Below are positions 39,163 to 50,085 of a DNA stretch of 64,000 nt, in pieces. The stretch is from Prochlorococcus sp. AG-402-N17 (lineage in GTDB: Bacteria > Cyanobacteriota > Cyanobacteriia > PCC-6307 > Cyanobiaceae). The notes beneath the pieces were generated by a model. That model was not told the DNA's origin, searched no databases, and worked only from the letters and a program-made list of their open reading frames with translations. The stretch is from assembly GCA_003216455.1 (NCBI GenBank), contig QCIV01000002.1, forward strand, positions 44,098 through 108,097, given 5' to 3'. The position numbers and the translations under genes are program-made. Position 1 is the stretch's first letter. Each line of letters starts with the position of its first letter.

Positions 39163-41268
39163 TTACAAACCGCTGACGAAATCAACTAATTTCCATGATT
39201 TATTTGAGAAACCGAAAATATATCTAACTTTTAGGGGAGTCAATGATGTTTCATTAACAAAATCGCCAGAATTCTTTACTATTCTCTCTAGATAATTTAA
39301 TTCAACTAAAACAACTATCCTAGATGAAGTTTGAGATTCCAAATCAATCTTACGTATTTGGGAATTAATTTCTTTATAAATTCCCTTCTTGATATCGTTC
39401 TGTCTTTCTTTGATAGTTCGATCAATCAAACCTTTACTAACAATGTTAGAAAGATTAATTTCACTCTTTCCCGCCAAGTAATTACTTTTACTTATAAGCC
39501 ATCCATTAATTAAATTCCTAATATCTTCCAAAGAAGGAGAGGGGGAATTAAGTTCTTTGAGTTCATAGGAAATAATTGAAGATGATTTCTCAGGAATAGA
39601 ATTCAATTTGCTTGAAGGATTTTTTTTTACTTCTTGAATAATATCTTTCTCACTAATCTTTTGATTTTTATCTTTAGCAATTAAAGGTTTTTCAGCAATA
39701 GATCCATCCTGAATTGATTTTTTTAAATTATTTCTTAAAAATCCAATACCAATCCCAAATGTAAATAAGATCAAAAAAGCATAAATATAAATTAGATAAG
39801 GTGACCGATCAATAATCTCTTTATCCTTCAAAAACTCCCCAAAACTAAACTTTAATTCAGCAATTTTTTCAATAAGAAAATTATAAAACTCTATTGGTTT
39901 TTTCTTAAAGTATTCCTCATTGAATTTGTTTTCTTTGATCTCAAATTTTCTATAATCTTGTTTCATGCCACCAGGCCAAGGTAAACTCCTTTCATCAATA
40001 TTGTCCAATAAATTATCAAAATTTTCAGTCGTTTTTGTGAAGGATTCCTTCTCATTCTGTTGGTTCTGAAGATTTGACCTAATTGCGATTTTATTTGATT
40101 TCTTTTCTAATTTTTCTATAAATTCTTGAATTTCCCTATCTTCAAACCAAGAATCTAAATCCACCTCTTTTGAGTCAATGTCTCTATACCCAACTAAGAC
40201 ATCATTCTCTAACCAATTTTTGCAGAAAATACATACCGCTTCTAACTTATTTCCAGGATAATTATTAAGCCAATCTCGTAAATTTTCATCAGAACTACTT
40301 GAAAATCTTGCAGAGGCTTGGTCAATATCAGCTAAAAGCAAATCTAAACTACCAACTAGAGGCATTGAATCAAGACCAGATAAATTTAGTTTCTTTAAAA
40401 TTCTCCTCGCTTCAAATAATTTTTCCGGCTTTCTTCTGGAGAAACCAATAGCTGTTAAGGATAGAAATGCTAAAAATCCTGCTTCTAATGATCCTCTTTT
40501 TTGTAATTCAAGAAACAAATCAATCTGTTCTTGCACTGTCAAAAATGGCCTAATTTGTTGAAAAAAAGCTTCAAACTCTTGCTGATTTAAATAATCTTTA
40601 TATTCAGATTTATTATTACCTTCCAAACCACCTCTTTTGATTATTAAATTTTCCAACATACTTAAGCCTTTTGTATGAGAATCTTGATCATTTAGATCCC
40701 TACTAAGTAGATCTAGGATTCTGTATGGAAGTAAAGCAGCCAAATCTTCTTCAAGTTCTTTTCTTATGTCTCCAAGCTTTCCCATTCTTTGTAGAAGTTG
40801 TATACCTTCATGCAAAAAGTCTGCCGCGTTAGAATAAGATCTAAGTTGTTGTTCTTGAATTGCAGAATCTCTAGATGTTAAAGCAGCCAATAATGTTAAA
40901 TCAGCTTCTCTACTACTTCCTAAAGCTGGAGTTTGAGGGGGCTGCAATGCTTTTCTCGTAATTTTAAAAGCTTCTTTTGGTGAACCCGATTCCCAAAGAA
41001 GTATTAATCCTGCTACTTCTCTATTTGAGGAAAAATCCAATCCAGATTTCCCATTTAGTAACAAATTTTCGTACTCTCTTCTGCTTTCTGGATCTGTAAG
41101 TAGATCGGCAGTAAGTCGAAGCAACTCAGATCTTTGGGTTAAAACTTCATAAGTAAAGCCTTCATCAGGTGTTTTATCTAACCGCAATTGAAACGCCCTT
41201 AATATTTCCTCAGAAGTTGCTGAGGGGCTTACGCCAATTAAACGAAAATGGTCTAAAGGAAGTTCCAA
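39163..41268 (-). CDS. ftn2: cell division protein Ftn2/ZipN (ARC6 homologue)
   Basis: The 701-residue protein has a J-domain-like N-terminus (HFRLIGVSPSATSEEILRAF), a long helical middle, one membrane helix (about 502-522, YLIYIYAFLILFTFGIGIGF), and a C-terminal domain with LINGWLISKSNYLAGKSEIN ending WKLVDFVSGL (DUF4101). Ftn2/ZipN anchors and organises FtsZ at mid-cell in cyanobacteria and is ancestral to plastid ARC6. It is divergent from pdhA. Confidence 0.9.
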   Translation of the reverse strand: MELPLDHFRLIGVSPSATSEEILRAFQLRLDKTPDEGFTYEVLTQRSELLRLTADLLTDPESRREYENLLLNGKSGLDFSSNREVAGLILLWESGSPKEAFKITRKALQPPQTPALGSSREADLTLLAALTSRDSAIQEQQLRSYSNAADFLHEGIQLLQRMGKLGDIRKELEEDLAALLPYRILDLLSRDLNDQDSHTKGLSMLENLIIKRGGLEGNNKSEYKDYLNQQEFEAFFQQIRPFLTVQEQIDLFLELQKRGSLEAGFLAFLSLTAIGFSRRKPEKLFEARRILKKLNLSGLDSMPLVGSLDLLLADIDQASARFSSSSDENLRDWLNNYPGNKLEAVCIFCKNWLENDVLVGYRDIDSKEVDLDSWFEDREIQEFIEKLEKKSNKIAIRSNLQNQQNEKESFTKTTENFDNLLDNIDERSLPWPGGMKQDYRKFEIKENKFNEEYFKKKPIEFYNFLIEKIAELKFSFGEFLKDKEIIDRSPYLIYIYAFLILFTFGIGIGFLRNNLKKSIQDGSIAEKPLIAKDKNQKISEKDIIQEVKKNPSSKLNSIPEKSSSIISYELKELNSPSPSLEDIRNLINGWLISKSNYLAGKSEINLSNIVSKGLIDRTIKERQNDIKKGIYKEINSQIRKIDLESQTSSRIVVLVELNYLERIVKNSGDFVNETSLTPLKVRYIFGFSNKSWKLVDFVSGL

Positions 41269-41381
41269 ACAAATATCCTATTGAAAAATCTTAGACAAAT
41301 TTTATCAAGTTAAAAATTTTTTTCATAAGGTCTTACAGAGTTATTAAAAAAAATCATGAAAATCGCCCTTCACGGCTTAGA

Positions 41382-42455
41382 ATGTTAACAAATCAAAACT
41401 TCGTTAAGGTATTTTTCTTGGAAACACACGTAGAGAGAATCTCAAATCTTCAAGACATAAAAAAAGCCGAATTAGATCGAGAAATCGGATTATTTCTTTA
41501 TGAAGATATGACGCTTGGTCGTAGGTTTGAAGATAAGTGTGCAGAAATGTATTACAGGGGAAAAATGTTTGGTTTCGTTCATTTATACAACGGTCAAGAA
41601 GCTATAAGCACAGGAGTAATTGGCGCCATGAAAAAGAAACATGATTGGTTTTGTAGTACCTATCGCGATCATGTTCATGCACTAAGTGCGGGTGTTCCCT
41701 CATTTGAAGTAATGAGTGAACTTTTTGGTAAAGCTACTGGTTGTAGCAAAGGTCGAGGTGGATCCATGCACTTATTTTCAAGAGAGCATCACCTACTCGG
41801 AGGATATGCATTTATTGGAGAGGGAATTCCAGTTGCTTTAGGCGCAGCCTTTTCAAGTAAATACAAAAAGGAAGTTGCTGGCAGTAGTAATAGTGATTCA
41901 GTAACTGCAGCATTCTTTGGGGATGGCACTTGCAATAATGGGCAATTTTTTGAATGCTTAAATATGGCCCAGTTATGGAAATTACCCATAATTTTTGTTG
42001 TTGAAAATAATAAATGGGCTATTGGTATGGCTCATGATAGAGCTACTAGTAATCCTGAAATCTGGAGAAAAGCGTCTGCTTTTGGTATGCACGGTGAGGA
42101 AGTTGATGGAATGGATGTATTAGCAGTAAGAGGGGCAGCACAAAGAGCAATTGAGCGCGCTAGAGCAGGAGAAGGTCCTACACTTTTAGAATGTTTAACT
42201 TATAGATATAGAGGGCATTCTCTTGCAGATCCAGATGAATTAAGGTCTGAAAAAGAGAAGGAGTTTTGGGGGAAAAGAGATCCTATTAAGAAATTAGCCA
42301 AAGAAATTATTGACGGAAAATTCGCTACAGAAGAAGAATTAAAAATTATTGAAAAAAAAATTGATGCAGAGATATCGGAGTCAGTTAAAAATGCTATTGA
42401 AGCACCGGAACCTCCTTCAGAAGAATTAACCAAATATATTTGGGCAGAAGATTAG
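41382..42455 (+). CDS. pdhA: pyruvate dehydrogenase E1 alpha subunit
   Basis: The product of up to 357 residues has the thiamine-diphosphate motif [20 protein letters not shown] and [20 protein letters not shown], typical of E1 alpha. It decarboxylates pyruvate with E1 beta. The family usually begins close to [15 protein letters not shown], so the true start may be TTG near 41418 rather than ATG at 41382. The E3 gene (lpd) is 8.5 kb away on the other strand. Confidence 0.95.
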   Translation: MLTNQNFVKVFFLETHVERISNLQDIKKAELDREIGLFLYEDMTLGRRFEDKCAEMYYRGKMFGFVHLYNGQEAISTGVIGAMKKKHDWFCSTYRDHVHALSAGVPSFEVMSELFGKATGCSKGRGGSMHLFSREHHLLGGYAFIGEGIPVALGAAFSSKYKKEVAGSSNSDSVTAAFFGDGTCNNGQFFECLNMAQLWKLPIIFVVENNKWAIGMAHDRATSNPEIWRKASAFGMHGEEVDGMDVLAVRGAAQRAIERARAGEGPTLLECLTYRYRGHSLADPDELRSEKEKEFWGKRDPIKKLAKEIIDGKFATEEELKIIEKKIDAEISESVKNAIEAPEPPSEELTKYIWAED

Positions 42456-42456
42456 A

Positions 42457-43398
42457 TTAAATACCGCTAGGTAATTTTCTGGTTAAATTCCTTAATTTTC
42501 TTAATGCCTTAAGTTCAACTTGTCTTACTCTTTCTCTAGAAACTTCTAATAATCTTCCAATTTCTGCAAGTGTATGTCTCTCATTTGCATCAAGTCCAAA
42601 CCTTAGTTTGAGAACATGTTGTTCTTGCTCGCTTAAATGACTTAACCACTTACCAAGTTGCTCTTGATGCATTTTCTGTTCAACTTGATCTAAAGGCTCT
42701 TCATTATTACTATCTGCAATTAAATCACCTAAAAAGCTCCTGCCATCATCACCATTTACTGGAGCATCTAAACTACTTGTCGATAAAGCTTGTCTTAAAA
42801 CAGAATCCAATTCATCAACATCAATTTCCATTGCCTCTGCAATTTCAATTCTGCTTGGCATAGCCCCAAGCTTATGAGCCAAATCTCTACTAACTTTTCT
42901 AATAGAAGCTAACCTTTCACTTAAGTGAACAGGTAAACGGATTGTTCTTGATTGACAGGCAATTGCTCTTGTCATACTCTGCCTAATCCACCAAAAGGCA
43001 TAAGTAGAAAACTTATATCCTCTTGTCGGATCAAATTTTTCAACAGCCCTCTCTAATCCAAGAGAACCTTCTTGTACTAAATCAAGTAATTCCAGACCTT
43101 TACCTTGATATTTTTTTGCCACACTGACAACTAGTCTTAAATTAGCTTTCATCATTCTTTCTTTAGCTCTTCGACCAATTTTTATAGTTCTTTTTTGCTG
43201 AGTTGTAAAATCATTAATCTTTTCATTTAATTGTCCATCTTCTGTAAGAATCATCATCTTCTGGACTTGATTCCCCAATTCAATCTCCTCGGCAGGAGTT
43301 AATAAGGGGACTCTACCAATATTCTGCAAATACCAACTTATTGGATCATTACTTCTCCTTTTTGGTTGTTCTGATTGAGTTGGTAATGAAGAAACCAT
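42457..43398 (-). CDS. RpoD-like group 2 sigma factor
   Basis: The 313-residue sigma-70 factor has region 1.2 (DPISWYLQNIGRVPLLTPAE), region 2 (YAFWWIRQSMTRAIACQSRT), and region 4.2 helix-turn-helix (TLAEIGRLLEVSRERVRQVE). It lacks the long region 1.1 of primary sigma, so it is a group 2 (alternative) factor, used in cyanobacteria for light, stress or circadian responses. It converges on pdhA with a 1-bp gap. Confidence 0.93.
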   Translation of the reverse strand: MVSSLPTQSEQPKRRSNDPISWYLQNIGRVPLLTPAEEIELGNQVQKMMILTEDGQLNEKINDFTTQQKRTIKIGRRAKERMMKANLRLVVSVAKKYQGKGLELLDLVQEGSLGLERAVEKFDPTRGYKFSTYAFWWIRQSMTRAIACQSRTIRLPVHLSERLASIRKVSRDLAHKLGAMPSRIEIAEAMEIDVDELDSVLRQALSTSSLDAPVNGDDGRSFLGDLIADSNNEEPLDQVEQKMHQEQLGKWLSHLSEQEQHVLKLRFGLDANERHTLAEIGRLLEVSRERVRQVELKALRKLRNLTRKLPSGI

Positions 43399-43538
43399 TA
43401 TTATGACCTAATTAGGTAGTAAGACTCTCCTACACTTTTAAAGAAATGGCCAAATATTTAATGCGCGCTTCAGATTTCAAGTAATATTTGTACACTTATG
43501 TGTTTAAAACTATAAATAACTCTCTTAAATTGTTTCTT

Positions 43539-45104
43539 TCAAGATATTTGTCTCGTTTTTATATTTCTCATTAATTTTGTCAGTTCGTCACCAATAGCAG
43601 AAGCATTTGACCCACTTTTGCACTTCGATGCAGCAAATGAATGCAAAAGTACATATTTAGTAAAAAAATCTGTTGATATATTTCTACACAAGGTTAAATC
43701 AACCGCAGAACTACCAGCTACAAAACCAGATAAAAGATCACCCAATCCAGCTCGAGCTGTCTGAGAATCGGTTCCAAAAAGTTGCCATACTTTTTTATTA
43801 TCAGCAACTATGCTATTAGCTCCTTTTAGCAAAATACTGATATTGAATTCTTTTGCCGCATCACGAGCAAGCCCAACATTGGTTTTAGATTTGATATTAG
43901 GAAATAATCTTTCAAATTCTTTGCTATGTGGTGTAATCCATGTCTTAAATTTTCTCTCTAAAAAGAAATTTGACCCCAACTTGGATTCCGAAATTCTATT
44001 AAGTGCATCTGCATCCAATATCAATAATCCTTCATAACAACTAAGAAAGTTTTTTGATTTTTGCCAATCATCATAATCAATTCCTATTCCTGGGCCGACA
44101 GCTACTGAATCAAATTCACTTAAATCAATATTTTTTAATGCACTAAATAAAGATGCATTTCCATCTTGATTAGATTGCATAGTTTCTTTTAAAACTATTT
44201 CTGGAGCAACTTGCCAAATAGATTCAGCAACTATTTCAGGCAGGACAGCAGAGACATAGCCTGCTCCACTTGATATGGCCCCTTTTAATGCTAAGTATGC
44301 AGCGCCTGGATATTTTTCACTTCCGGCTATTAATAATGTTTTACCTCTTTGATATTTGTTGGAATTTTTTGGTAAAGAAGGTAAATCAATATTTTTTAAA
44401 TCTTCGTAAGTAACCTTAAAAATCTTTTTATCAACTTTGGACAGTTTACTAATAGGTACCCCAACATCTACATGATGCAATTCTCCAATAAAAGGCAAAG
44501 CAGAATCTTGGGTCAACCCAATCTTATGAAGACCAATGGCCAAGGTATAGTCTGCCTTTACCGCGTTATCAAAAAAAGGCTCTCCTTTATCAGGACATAA
44601 TCCTGTTGGAATATCAATACTTATTACCTTGCCATATTTGTTATGAAATTTTTGATTAAATAGTTTAATTAATTTATTATCAACTTTTCTTGTTTGATTA
44701 TTACCAAAAACTGCATCAATCCAAAGCTCTTTACCGTTTGCATCAGGGGGCTCTACTAATTTTGGGACCCCAATAGATGTAAGATAATCAAGGTGGTTAT
44801 TTGTTAATGTTTTTTTTATGGGAAATGGACACCATACCTGGACATAAAAACCTTTCAAAAAAAGCTCTCTAGCTATTACGGCACCATCACCACCATTATG
44901 CCCAGGACCTATAAAAACAGTTATTCCATGCTTGAGAAGAGATTTCTTTTTTAAGATCCATCTACTAATTTGTATACCAGCTTTTTCCATCAATGCTTCT
45001 TGTGGCATTCCATCAGAAAACATTTCTTTCTCTAATATCAACATTTGCTTTGAATCAACAATTAAATGTTCAGAGTCAATTGTTGGCCATAAAATTTCGT
45101 TCAT
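43539..45104 (-). CDS. nnrD: NAD(P)HX epimerase / dehydratase fusion
   Basis: The 521-residue bifunctional repair enzyme has an N-terminal YjeF_N epimerase (VFIGPGHNGGDGAVIARELF) and a C-terminal ADP/ATP-dependent dehydratase (from about 230: TLLIAGSEKYPGAAYLALKG, WITPHSKEFERLFP, ARAGLGDLLSGFVA). It repairs hydrated NADH and NADPH. Both halves have their key glycine-rich motifs. It is divergent from mnmA. Confidence 0.92.
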   Translation of the reverse strand: MNEILWPTIDSEHLIVDSKQMLILEKEMFSDGMPQEALMEKAGIQISRWILKKKSLLKHGITVFIGPGHNGGDGAVIARELFLKGFYVQVWCPFPIKKTLTNNHLDYLTSIGVPKLVEPPDANGKELWIDAVFGNNQTRKVDNKLIKLFNQKFHNKYGKVISIDIPTGLCPDKGEPFFDNAVKADYTLAIGLHKIGLTQDSALPFIGELHHVDVGVPISKLSKVDKKIFKVTYEDLKNIDLPSLPKNSNKYQRGKTLLIAGSEKYPGAAYLALKGAISSGAGYVSAVLPEIVAESIWQVAPEIVLKETMQSNQDGNASLFSALKNIDLSEFDSVAVGPGIGIDYDDWQKSKNFLSCYEGLLILDADALNRISESKLGSNFFLERKFKTWITPHSKEFERLFPNIKSKTNVGLARDAAKEFNISILLKGANSIVADNKKVWQLFGTDSQTARAGLGDLLSGFVAGSSAVDLTLCRNISTDFFTKYVLLHSFAASKCKSGSNASAIGDELTKLMRNIKTRQIS

Positions 45105-45150
45105 AATGAGTACAAAGCAATTGAAGTACTGTTCAAAAATTTAAACTTCC

Positions 45151-46308
45151 ATGTTAAAGACACAAAAGGATAAAAAATTAGAGAACTTTTCTCCTTCTAA
45201 TAATAAAAGTAAAAAGAAGAAAAATATTATTGTAGGTCTTTCTGGTGGGGTAGATAGTTCCCTTTCCGCTGCTCTTCTTGTAGAAAGAGGCTGGAATGTT
45301 GAGGGACTAACCCTTTGGCTAATGAAAGGACAAGGCTCTTGTTGTTCTGAAGGATTAGTAGATGCTGCTGGCCTTTGTGAAGATTTGGGAATTAATCATA
45401 AAATAATAGACTCAAGAGAAATTTTTGAAAGAGAGGTAATAAAAAAAACAACTGAAAGCTATGAGAAAGGATTCACTCCTCTTCCATGTTCGATGTGCAA
45501 CAAGAATGTGAAGTTTGAAGAGATGCTTAATTACGCAATAAACAAAAAAGACTTTACTCATATTGCGACCGGACATTACGCAAGGATTAAAAAATCATCT
45601 TATGCTGAAACACTTCATTGCAAGAGCTTTGTATTTAAGGACTTCCTTCTTCTCAGAGGTGCTGACGAAAACAAAGACCAAAGTTATTTTCTTTATTCTC
45701 TTTCACAAGAAGTACTAAGCAGATTAGAATTTCCTCTTGGTGAAATGAAAAAAGAAGAAACAAGAAAGGAGGCCCTGAGATTAGGCCTTAGAACTGCTCA
45801 AAAACCAGAAAGTCAAGACTTATGTTTAGTTGAGCATTATGGATCAATGCAGATATTTATCGACAAACACATTGAGCCCAAAGAAGGAGAAATTGTACAT
45901 GTAAATGGGAAAGTCCTAGGAACGCACAATGGAATTCAGCACTTTACGGTAGGTCAGAGAAAAGGGTTGGGTATTGCTTGGCCGGAACCACTATATGTAA
46001 AAAGTTTAGACAGGGTAAAAAACATAGTTTATGTAGCAGATAAAAGTGATCTATTTAATAAAGAAGCAATAATTAGTAAGGTTAACTGGGTTTCAATCGA
46101 AAAACCTGAGCAAGAGATAGAAGTAGAAGCACAAATCAGATATAGAAGTAATCCAGTAAAAGGTACATTAATACCTTTGAAAAATTTAGATAATACAACT
46201 ACAACATTTAAGTTAATTTTTGAAGAAAGTCAAAGTTCGGTAACTCCCGGACAAGCTGCAGTTTTTTATAAAGGAGAAATTTTGTTAGGTGGCGGATTAA
46301 TTAATTAA
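45151..46308 (+). CDS. mnmA: tRNA 2-thiouridylase MnmA
   Basis: The 385-residue enzyme has the PP-loop [20 protein letters not shown], first catalytic Cys in [16 protein letters not shown], and [13 protein letters not shown] with the second Cys. It adds sulfur to the wobble uridine of Lys, Glu and Gln tRNAs. The N-terminal 25 residues are a Lys/Ser-rich extension. It overlaps the convergent lnt end by 8 bp. Confidence 0.95.
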   Translation: MLKTQKDKKLENFSPSNNKSKKKKNIIVGLSGGVDSSLSAALLVERGWNVEGLTLWLMKGQGSCCSEGLVDAAGLCEDLGINHKIIDSREIFEREVIKKTTESYEKGFTPLPCSMCNKNVKFEEMLNYAINKKDFTHIATGHYARIKKSSYAETLHCKSFVFKDFLLLRGADENKDQSYFLYSLSQEVLSRLEFPLGEMKKEETRKEALRLGLRTAQKPESQDLCLVEHYGSMQIFIDKHIEPKEGEIVHVNGKVLGTHNGIQHFTVGQRKGLGIAWPEPLYVKSLDRVKNIVYVADKSDLFNKEAIISKVNWVSIEKPEQEIEVEAQIRYRSNPVKGTLIPLKNLDNTTTTFKLIFEESQSSVTPGQAAVFYKGEILLGGGLIN

Positions 46309-47788
46309 TTTTCCAAAAAAAATTTAATCCCATAAAAAATATAAACAATAACAAAATAGGTTTATCTCCAAATTTTGTATAGAAGGTCTTTTCGGATGAA
46401 AAGTTAGGAAAAACTATTTTATTTTGCTCCACATTTAAATCTAGAAGTTGAATTATTTTTCCATCATCTTTAACTAAACCCGAAGGACCGGTATTTGATA
46501 CAAGTAGATTATCTTTTTTATTTTCAATACTTCTCAATCTTGCCAAAGACAGGAATTGATTATAAAGCTTTGTTGGATAGGGATCTAAATTTGCTGCAGT
46601 TATTATTAGTTTTGCACCGCTATTAATAGCCTTTCTTATTCTCAATCCATCACTAATTTCATAACAGATAGCTACTGCTAGAGGTTGTGTGAATTTAGGA
46701 TTAAAAAATCTTGAATCAAAGCCTGGTTGAATTCCTCCTACTGCAGATAATCCTCTTGAAAAACGATCTAGAAATCTAGGTATTTTTTCACCTAATGGAA
46801 CAAGTCTATGTTTATCTATAAATGAGGTAAAAGATTTATCTCCAATTTGAAATCCGAGTAAAGAACTTCTTAACTCATTATTAGAATTTCTAAATCCTCC
46901 TGCCAAGGTATTAACTTTAAAGCCTTTAGATAAATAAAAATTATTAGATAGAGTCCCTTCAGGCGCAACAAGAAGTTTCACTTTGTTTGATAAAGCATAC
47001 TTTTGAGCGATAGATAGCTTTTCTTCAATAAATTCATCATTTATTTTTAATTTTTCTCTTGTTGGTATATTAGTTTGCCAAATAGCTACTGGATATTCAT
47101 AATTTCTTTTAATTGGAGTTGTTAAACCTCCAAATAAATGCAAGAAAATAATAACCAAAAGTCCTAAAAGAAATATTTTTTTAAAGTAAAGTTTTCTTTC
47201 CCATCTACCTTGAATATAAAAAATCCAAAATCCAAACAATATTTGTAATACGCATAAACCACTTGCACCAAACCACCTTGCTAAACCAGCAAGATAAATA
47301 TCACCTGGGATAAGACTCTCTCCTAAACCTATCCAAAAAAAAGGTGTTTGAGAAAGTATCAATTCACCAATACCCCAAGTCAAAGATAAAAAAAATACTT
47401 TTACTGTTAAAGGCAATATTTCCATTTTAAAAACATCTTCTTTCCAGAGAATAATTTCAACTAACAATCCCCATAAATAAACTAATATCCCACCCAAAAA
47501 AGCGCAAAATAATAATATAGAAAGGGCGATTATTAAACTTGCAAGCCATGAAAACCCAAGCCATGTCAATGGATGAAGATCATAAAGCCAAGAATGACTT
47601 ATCAAAACGAAGAAAAAACCCCACCAAAAATTTGCTATTTTTCTCTCACTTCCTTTCCACAAAATAAATAAGGATATAGGCATAAAAACCAGCCAAAAGT
47701 AAGTTGATACAGAAATTCCTCCTAAAATTCCTCCTAAACAAGGGTAAAAATATTGTCTTAGACTTTTAACTTGAGTCGGGATTAACAA
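46301..47788 (-). CDS. lnt: apolipoprotein N-acyltransferase
   Basis: The 495-residue protein has an N-terminal part of about six membrane helices and a nitrilase domain with catalytic Glu in [13 protein letters not shown] and Cys in [14 protein letters not shown]; the third residue, Lys, lies between. It adds the third acyl chain to lipoproteins at the plasma membrane. The 174-residue lipoprotein in the island would be a substrate. Confidence 0.9.
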   Translation of the reverse strand: MLIPTQVKSLRQYFYPCLGGILGGISVSTYFWLVFMPISLFILWKGSERKIANFWWGFFFVLISHSWLYDLHPLTWLGFSWLASLIIALSILLFCAFLGGILVYLWGLLVEIILWKEDVFKMEILPLTVKVFFLSLTWGIGELILSQTPFFWIGLGESLIPGDIYLAGLARWFGASGLCVLQILFGFWIFYIQGRWERKLYFKKIFLLGLLVIIFLHLFGGLTTPIKRNYEYPVAIWQTNIPTREKLKINDEFIEEKLSIAQKYALSNKVKLLVAPEGTLSNNFYLSKGFKVNTLAGGFRNSNNELRSSLLGFQIGDKSFTSFIDKHRLVPLGEKIPRFLDRFSRGLSAVGGIQPGFDSRFFNPKFTQPLAVAICYEISDGLRIRKAINSGAKLIITAANLDPYPTKLYNQFLSLARLRSIENKKDNLLVSNTGPSGLVKDDGKIIQLLDLNVEQNKIVFPNFSSEKTFYTKFGDKPILLLFIFFMGLNFFWKIN

Positions 47789-47874
47789 TCTAAAATTACG
47801 AAATTAAATTTATAATCACTCATTTATTGTACCTTCATTCTGTAGACTTAGTTTTAGTAACTTTCAAAATTTAA

Positions 47875-48447
47875 GTGAAAGAAGTCTTTATTAGTTTTGC
47901 AGTTTTTGTTTTTTGTGTTTCATTAACTCTGTTCAGTCAATTTAATTCACCACAAGTTGTTAATGCTGCCGAATCAGAAACTCAGTCAGTACAAAAAACA
48001 CCTGTTGCTAAATCATCAAATGTCTCAAATAATAATTTATTTGAACTAGACCCATCAGATCCAAATCCTATACTTTTCGCTATGGCAGAAGAAACACCAT
48101 CAGATAACAATTCAAGGACTACAGAAAGTGGTTTAATTATTGCAGATATCTTAAACGGGGAAGGAGATGAGGCTAGTGCTGGGCAAACAGTTACTGTAAA
48201 TTATACAGGAACACTAGAAGATGGGACACAATTTGATACCAGTATCGGCAGAGCTCCATTTAGCTTTCCCTTGGGTGCTGGACGAGTAATAAAAGGTTGG
48301 GACGAAGGTGTAGCAGGCATGAAAGTTGGAGGCAAAAGAAAATTAACAATACCTCCGGAACTTGGATACGGATCAAGAGGAGCTGGAAATGTAATACCTG
48401 CTAATGCGACTTTAATATTTGAAGTTGAATTATTAAAAGTCAATTAA
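47875..48447 (+). CDS. FKBP-type peptidyl-prolyl isomerase, exported
   Basis: The 190-residue product starts with GTG and has an N-terminal signal or anchor ([20 protein letters not shown]) and a Ser/Asn-rich linker. A single FKBP domain follows (from about 85: [40 protein letters not shown]). It folds proteins in the lumen or periplasm. It precedes sodN by 78 bp in the same direction. Confidence 0.92.
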   Translation: MKEVFISFAVFVFCVSLTLFSQFNSPQVVNAAESETQSVQKTPVAKSSNVSNNNLFELDPSDPNPILFAMAEETPSDNNSRTTESGLIIADILNGEGDEASAGQTVTVNYTGTLEDGTQFDTSIGRAPFSFPLGAGRVIKGWDEGVAGMKVGGKRKLTIPPELGYGSRGAGNVIPANATLIFEVELLKVN

Positions 48448-48525
48448 ATTAAGTAAGAAAAATATCTAATACTTTTCAATTTAGTTAATCTCCAAGTAAT
48501 ATGTATACAACACCAATTATTTGAA

Positions 48526-48999
48526 ATGTTAAGTAAATTCATCAATTCTTTTCTAGATAAAAAATCCCCAATGACAGTCCATGCTCACTGCGATGGTCCT
48601 TGTGGTGTTTACGACCCAGCATCTACGAGAGTTGCAGCTGAAGCAGTTTTATCAATGACAAAAAAACTTATTGCATTAGAAGCTCCTTCTAGCACTGATT
48701 CAGCAGAGTGGGCTGCATACAGTAATACATTTTCTAGATATGTTGCAGTTAAAGAAGAGCAAGCAAAAGAAACAAAGAAAGAGATTCTAATTTTGTGGAC
48801 AGATTACTTTAAACCAGTTCACTTAGAAAATTATCCAGACTTACATGAAACCATTTGGAAGGCGGCCAAATTATGCAGTGCATGCAAAGTAAATATTGAC
48901 TTAGCCCAAGCTGAAGAACTCATGAGTTATGTAGAAAAAATTCACAATATTTTCTGGGCTTCAAAAGGAAGATCAGACGCTTTTGTAAAAGCTAGTTAA
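48526..48999 (+). CDS. sodN: nickel superoxide dismutase
   Basis: The 157-residue precursor has a 20-residue propeptide followed by the nickel hook HCDGPCGVYDP (His21, Cys22, Cys26), released when the propeptide is cut. It is the only SOD of most marine picocyanobacteria and removes superoxide. Length and helical bundle sequence are normal. The peptidase gene sodX follows at once and a transporter faces it, making a complete nickel unit. Confidence 0.97.
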   Translation: MLSKFINSFLDKKSPMTVHAHCDGPCGVYDPASTRVAAEAVLSMTKKLIALEAPSSTDSAEWAAYSNTFSRYVAVKEEQAKETKKEILILWTDYFKPVHLENYPDLHETIWKAAKLCSACKVNIDLAQAEELMSYVEKIHNIFWASKGRSDAFVKAS

Positions 49000-49007
49000 T
49001 CAGAGTT

Positions 49008-49400
49008 ATTTTCAAAAGTTTTTTTGATTTTATTTTATTTTTTTTAGGTTTAAGAAAAACCGCGATTATTAGTGGTCAATCGATGCTTCCTTACCTAAAA
49101 GAAGGTGACATTGTTTTTTTTAAAAAATATAAAAAGAATAAATCAATACTTAAAAATCGACAAATAGTTATTTTTAATCATCCAATTAAAAATAACAACC
49201 TAATAAAAAGGATAAATTCAGTAAATCAAAATAACGTTGAGGTAATTGGCGACAATATTGAATTTAGCGAAGATAGTAAAAAATTTGGATTAATCAATAA
49301 CGAAAAAATAATTGGGATTGTCACCTCTAAATTAATTATTCCTAAATTAAAAAATTTTTTAATTCAAAAAAACAGAAGCACTTCTTTGAATCCAAAATAA
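49008..49400 (+). CDS. sodX: NiSOD maturation peptidase SodX, non-standard start
   Basis: A signal-peptidase-like (S26) protein with the catalytic Ser motif ISGQSMLPYLKEGD and Lys-containing loop LIKRINSVNQNNVEVIGDN. It cuts the SodN propeptide. The only ATG in frame (49083) is the Met of SGQSM, downstream of the catalytic Ser, so it cannot be the real start. The frame is open back to 48996 and encodes a membrane anchor (FKSFFDFILFFLGLRKTAII). ATT at 49008, or ATC at 48999 overlapping the sodN stop, are the candidates. It overlaps the convergent transporter gene by 42 bp. Confidence 0.85.
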   Translation: MFKSFFDFILFFLGLRKTAIISGQSMLPYLKEGDIVFFKKYKKNKSILKNRQIVIFNHPIKNNNLIKRINSVNQNNVEVIGDNIEFSEDSKKFGLINNEKIIGIVTSKLIIPKLKNFLIQKNRSTSLNPK

Positions 49401-50030
49401 TCCCAAGGAAAAGGAAAGCCCTCCTGCTAGAGCTATTAATCTTTTAATAAATTTTTGACTTGCTTTAAAGGTAGTAAAAGATATTAAACAAGTAAAAAGA
49501 TTCATACTTATGAGTGAACCAATCAAATATGAAATCAAATATAAGCAAGCGCTTGTTAAAGGTAGTGCTAAAGCAGGAAGAACTGCAAGAAAATGTGAAC
49601 CTCCTGCTATACCGTGTAGCAAGCCTAAACCAGTCAAAGCATGTGAGTGCTTATTATTATTTTTTTGTTCCTTAACATGAAAGTGAAAGTGACGATGGGC
49701 AATTCCATTCTCATGCTTATGGGAATGCGAGTGGATACTTAATTGAAAAGAATTTTTTATAGCAAATACTCCAACAATTAGAAGTGAAATTCCAACTAGG
49801 AATTCGGCAATACTAGAAAATTTGTTTAATGGCGTAATATCCTTAATAAAAATCGCTAGAAAAGCTAACAAGAGGACTCCTGAAGAATGTCCCAAGCCCC
49901 ATGAAAAACTATTTTTAAGAGCTTTTTGGGGATTATTAATCGCTGCTGGTGCCATTGCAATTAGATGATCAGCGCCACTAACTACATGCACAATTCCTGC
50001 TACTATACCTGTTAAAATTACAGCCTGCAT
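49359..50030 (-). CDS. putative nickel transporter (NicO/HupE-like)
   Basis: The 223-residue membrane protein has about six helices, the metal-site motif GIVHVVSGADHLIAMAP, and a histidine-rich loop (HSHSHKHENGIAHRHFHFH). A second GLLHGIAGGSHFL motif follows. Together with sodN and sodX it probably supplies nickel (often called sodT in picocyanobacteria); cobalt is possible. It faces sodX tail to tail with a 42-bp overlap. Confidence 0.88.
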   Translation of the reverse strand: MQAVILTGIVAGIVHVVSGADHLIAMAPAAINNPQKALKNSFSWGLGHSSGVLLLAFLAIFIKDITPLNKFSSIAEFLVGISLLIVGVFAIKNSFQLSIHSHSHKHENGIAHRHFHFHVKEQKNNNKHSHALTGLGLLHGIAGGSHFLAVLPALALPLTSACLYLISYLIGSLISMNLFTCLISFTTFKASQKFIKRLIALAGGLSFSLGLFWIQRSASVFLN

Positions 50031-50085
50031 ATATATTTAGTACAACTATGTTTATTCAATTTTATAGCACGATTTGAAGTCAATA

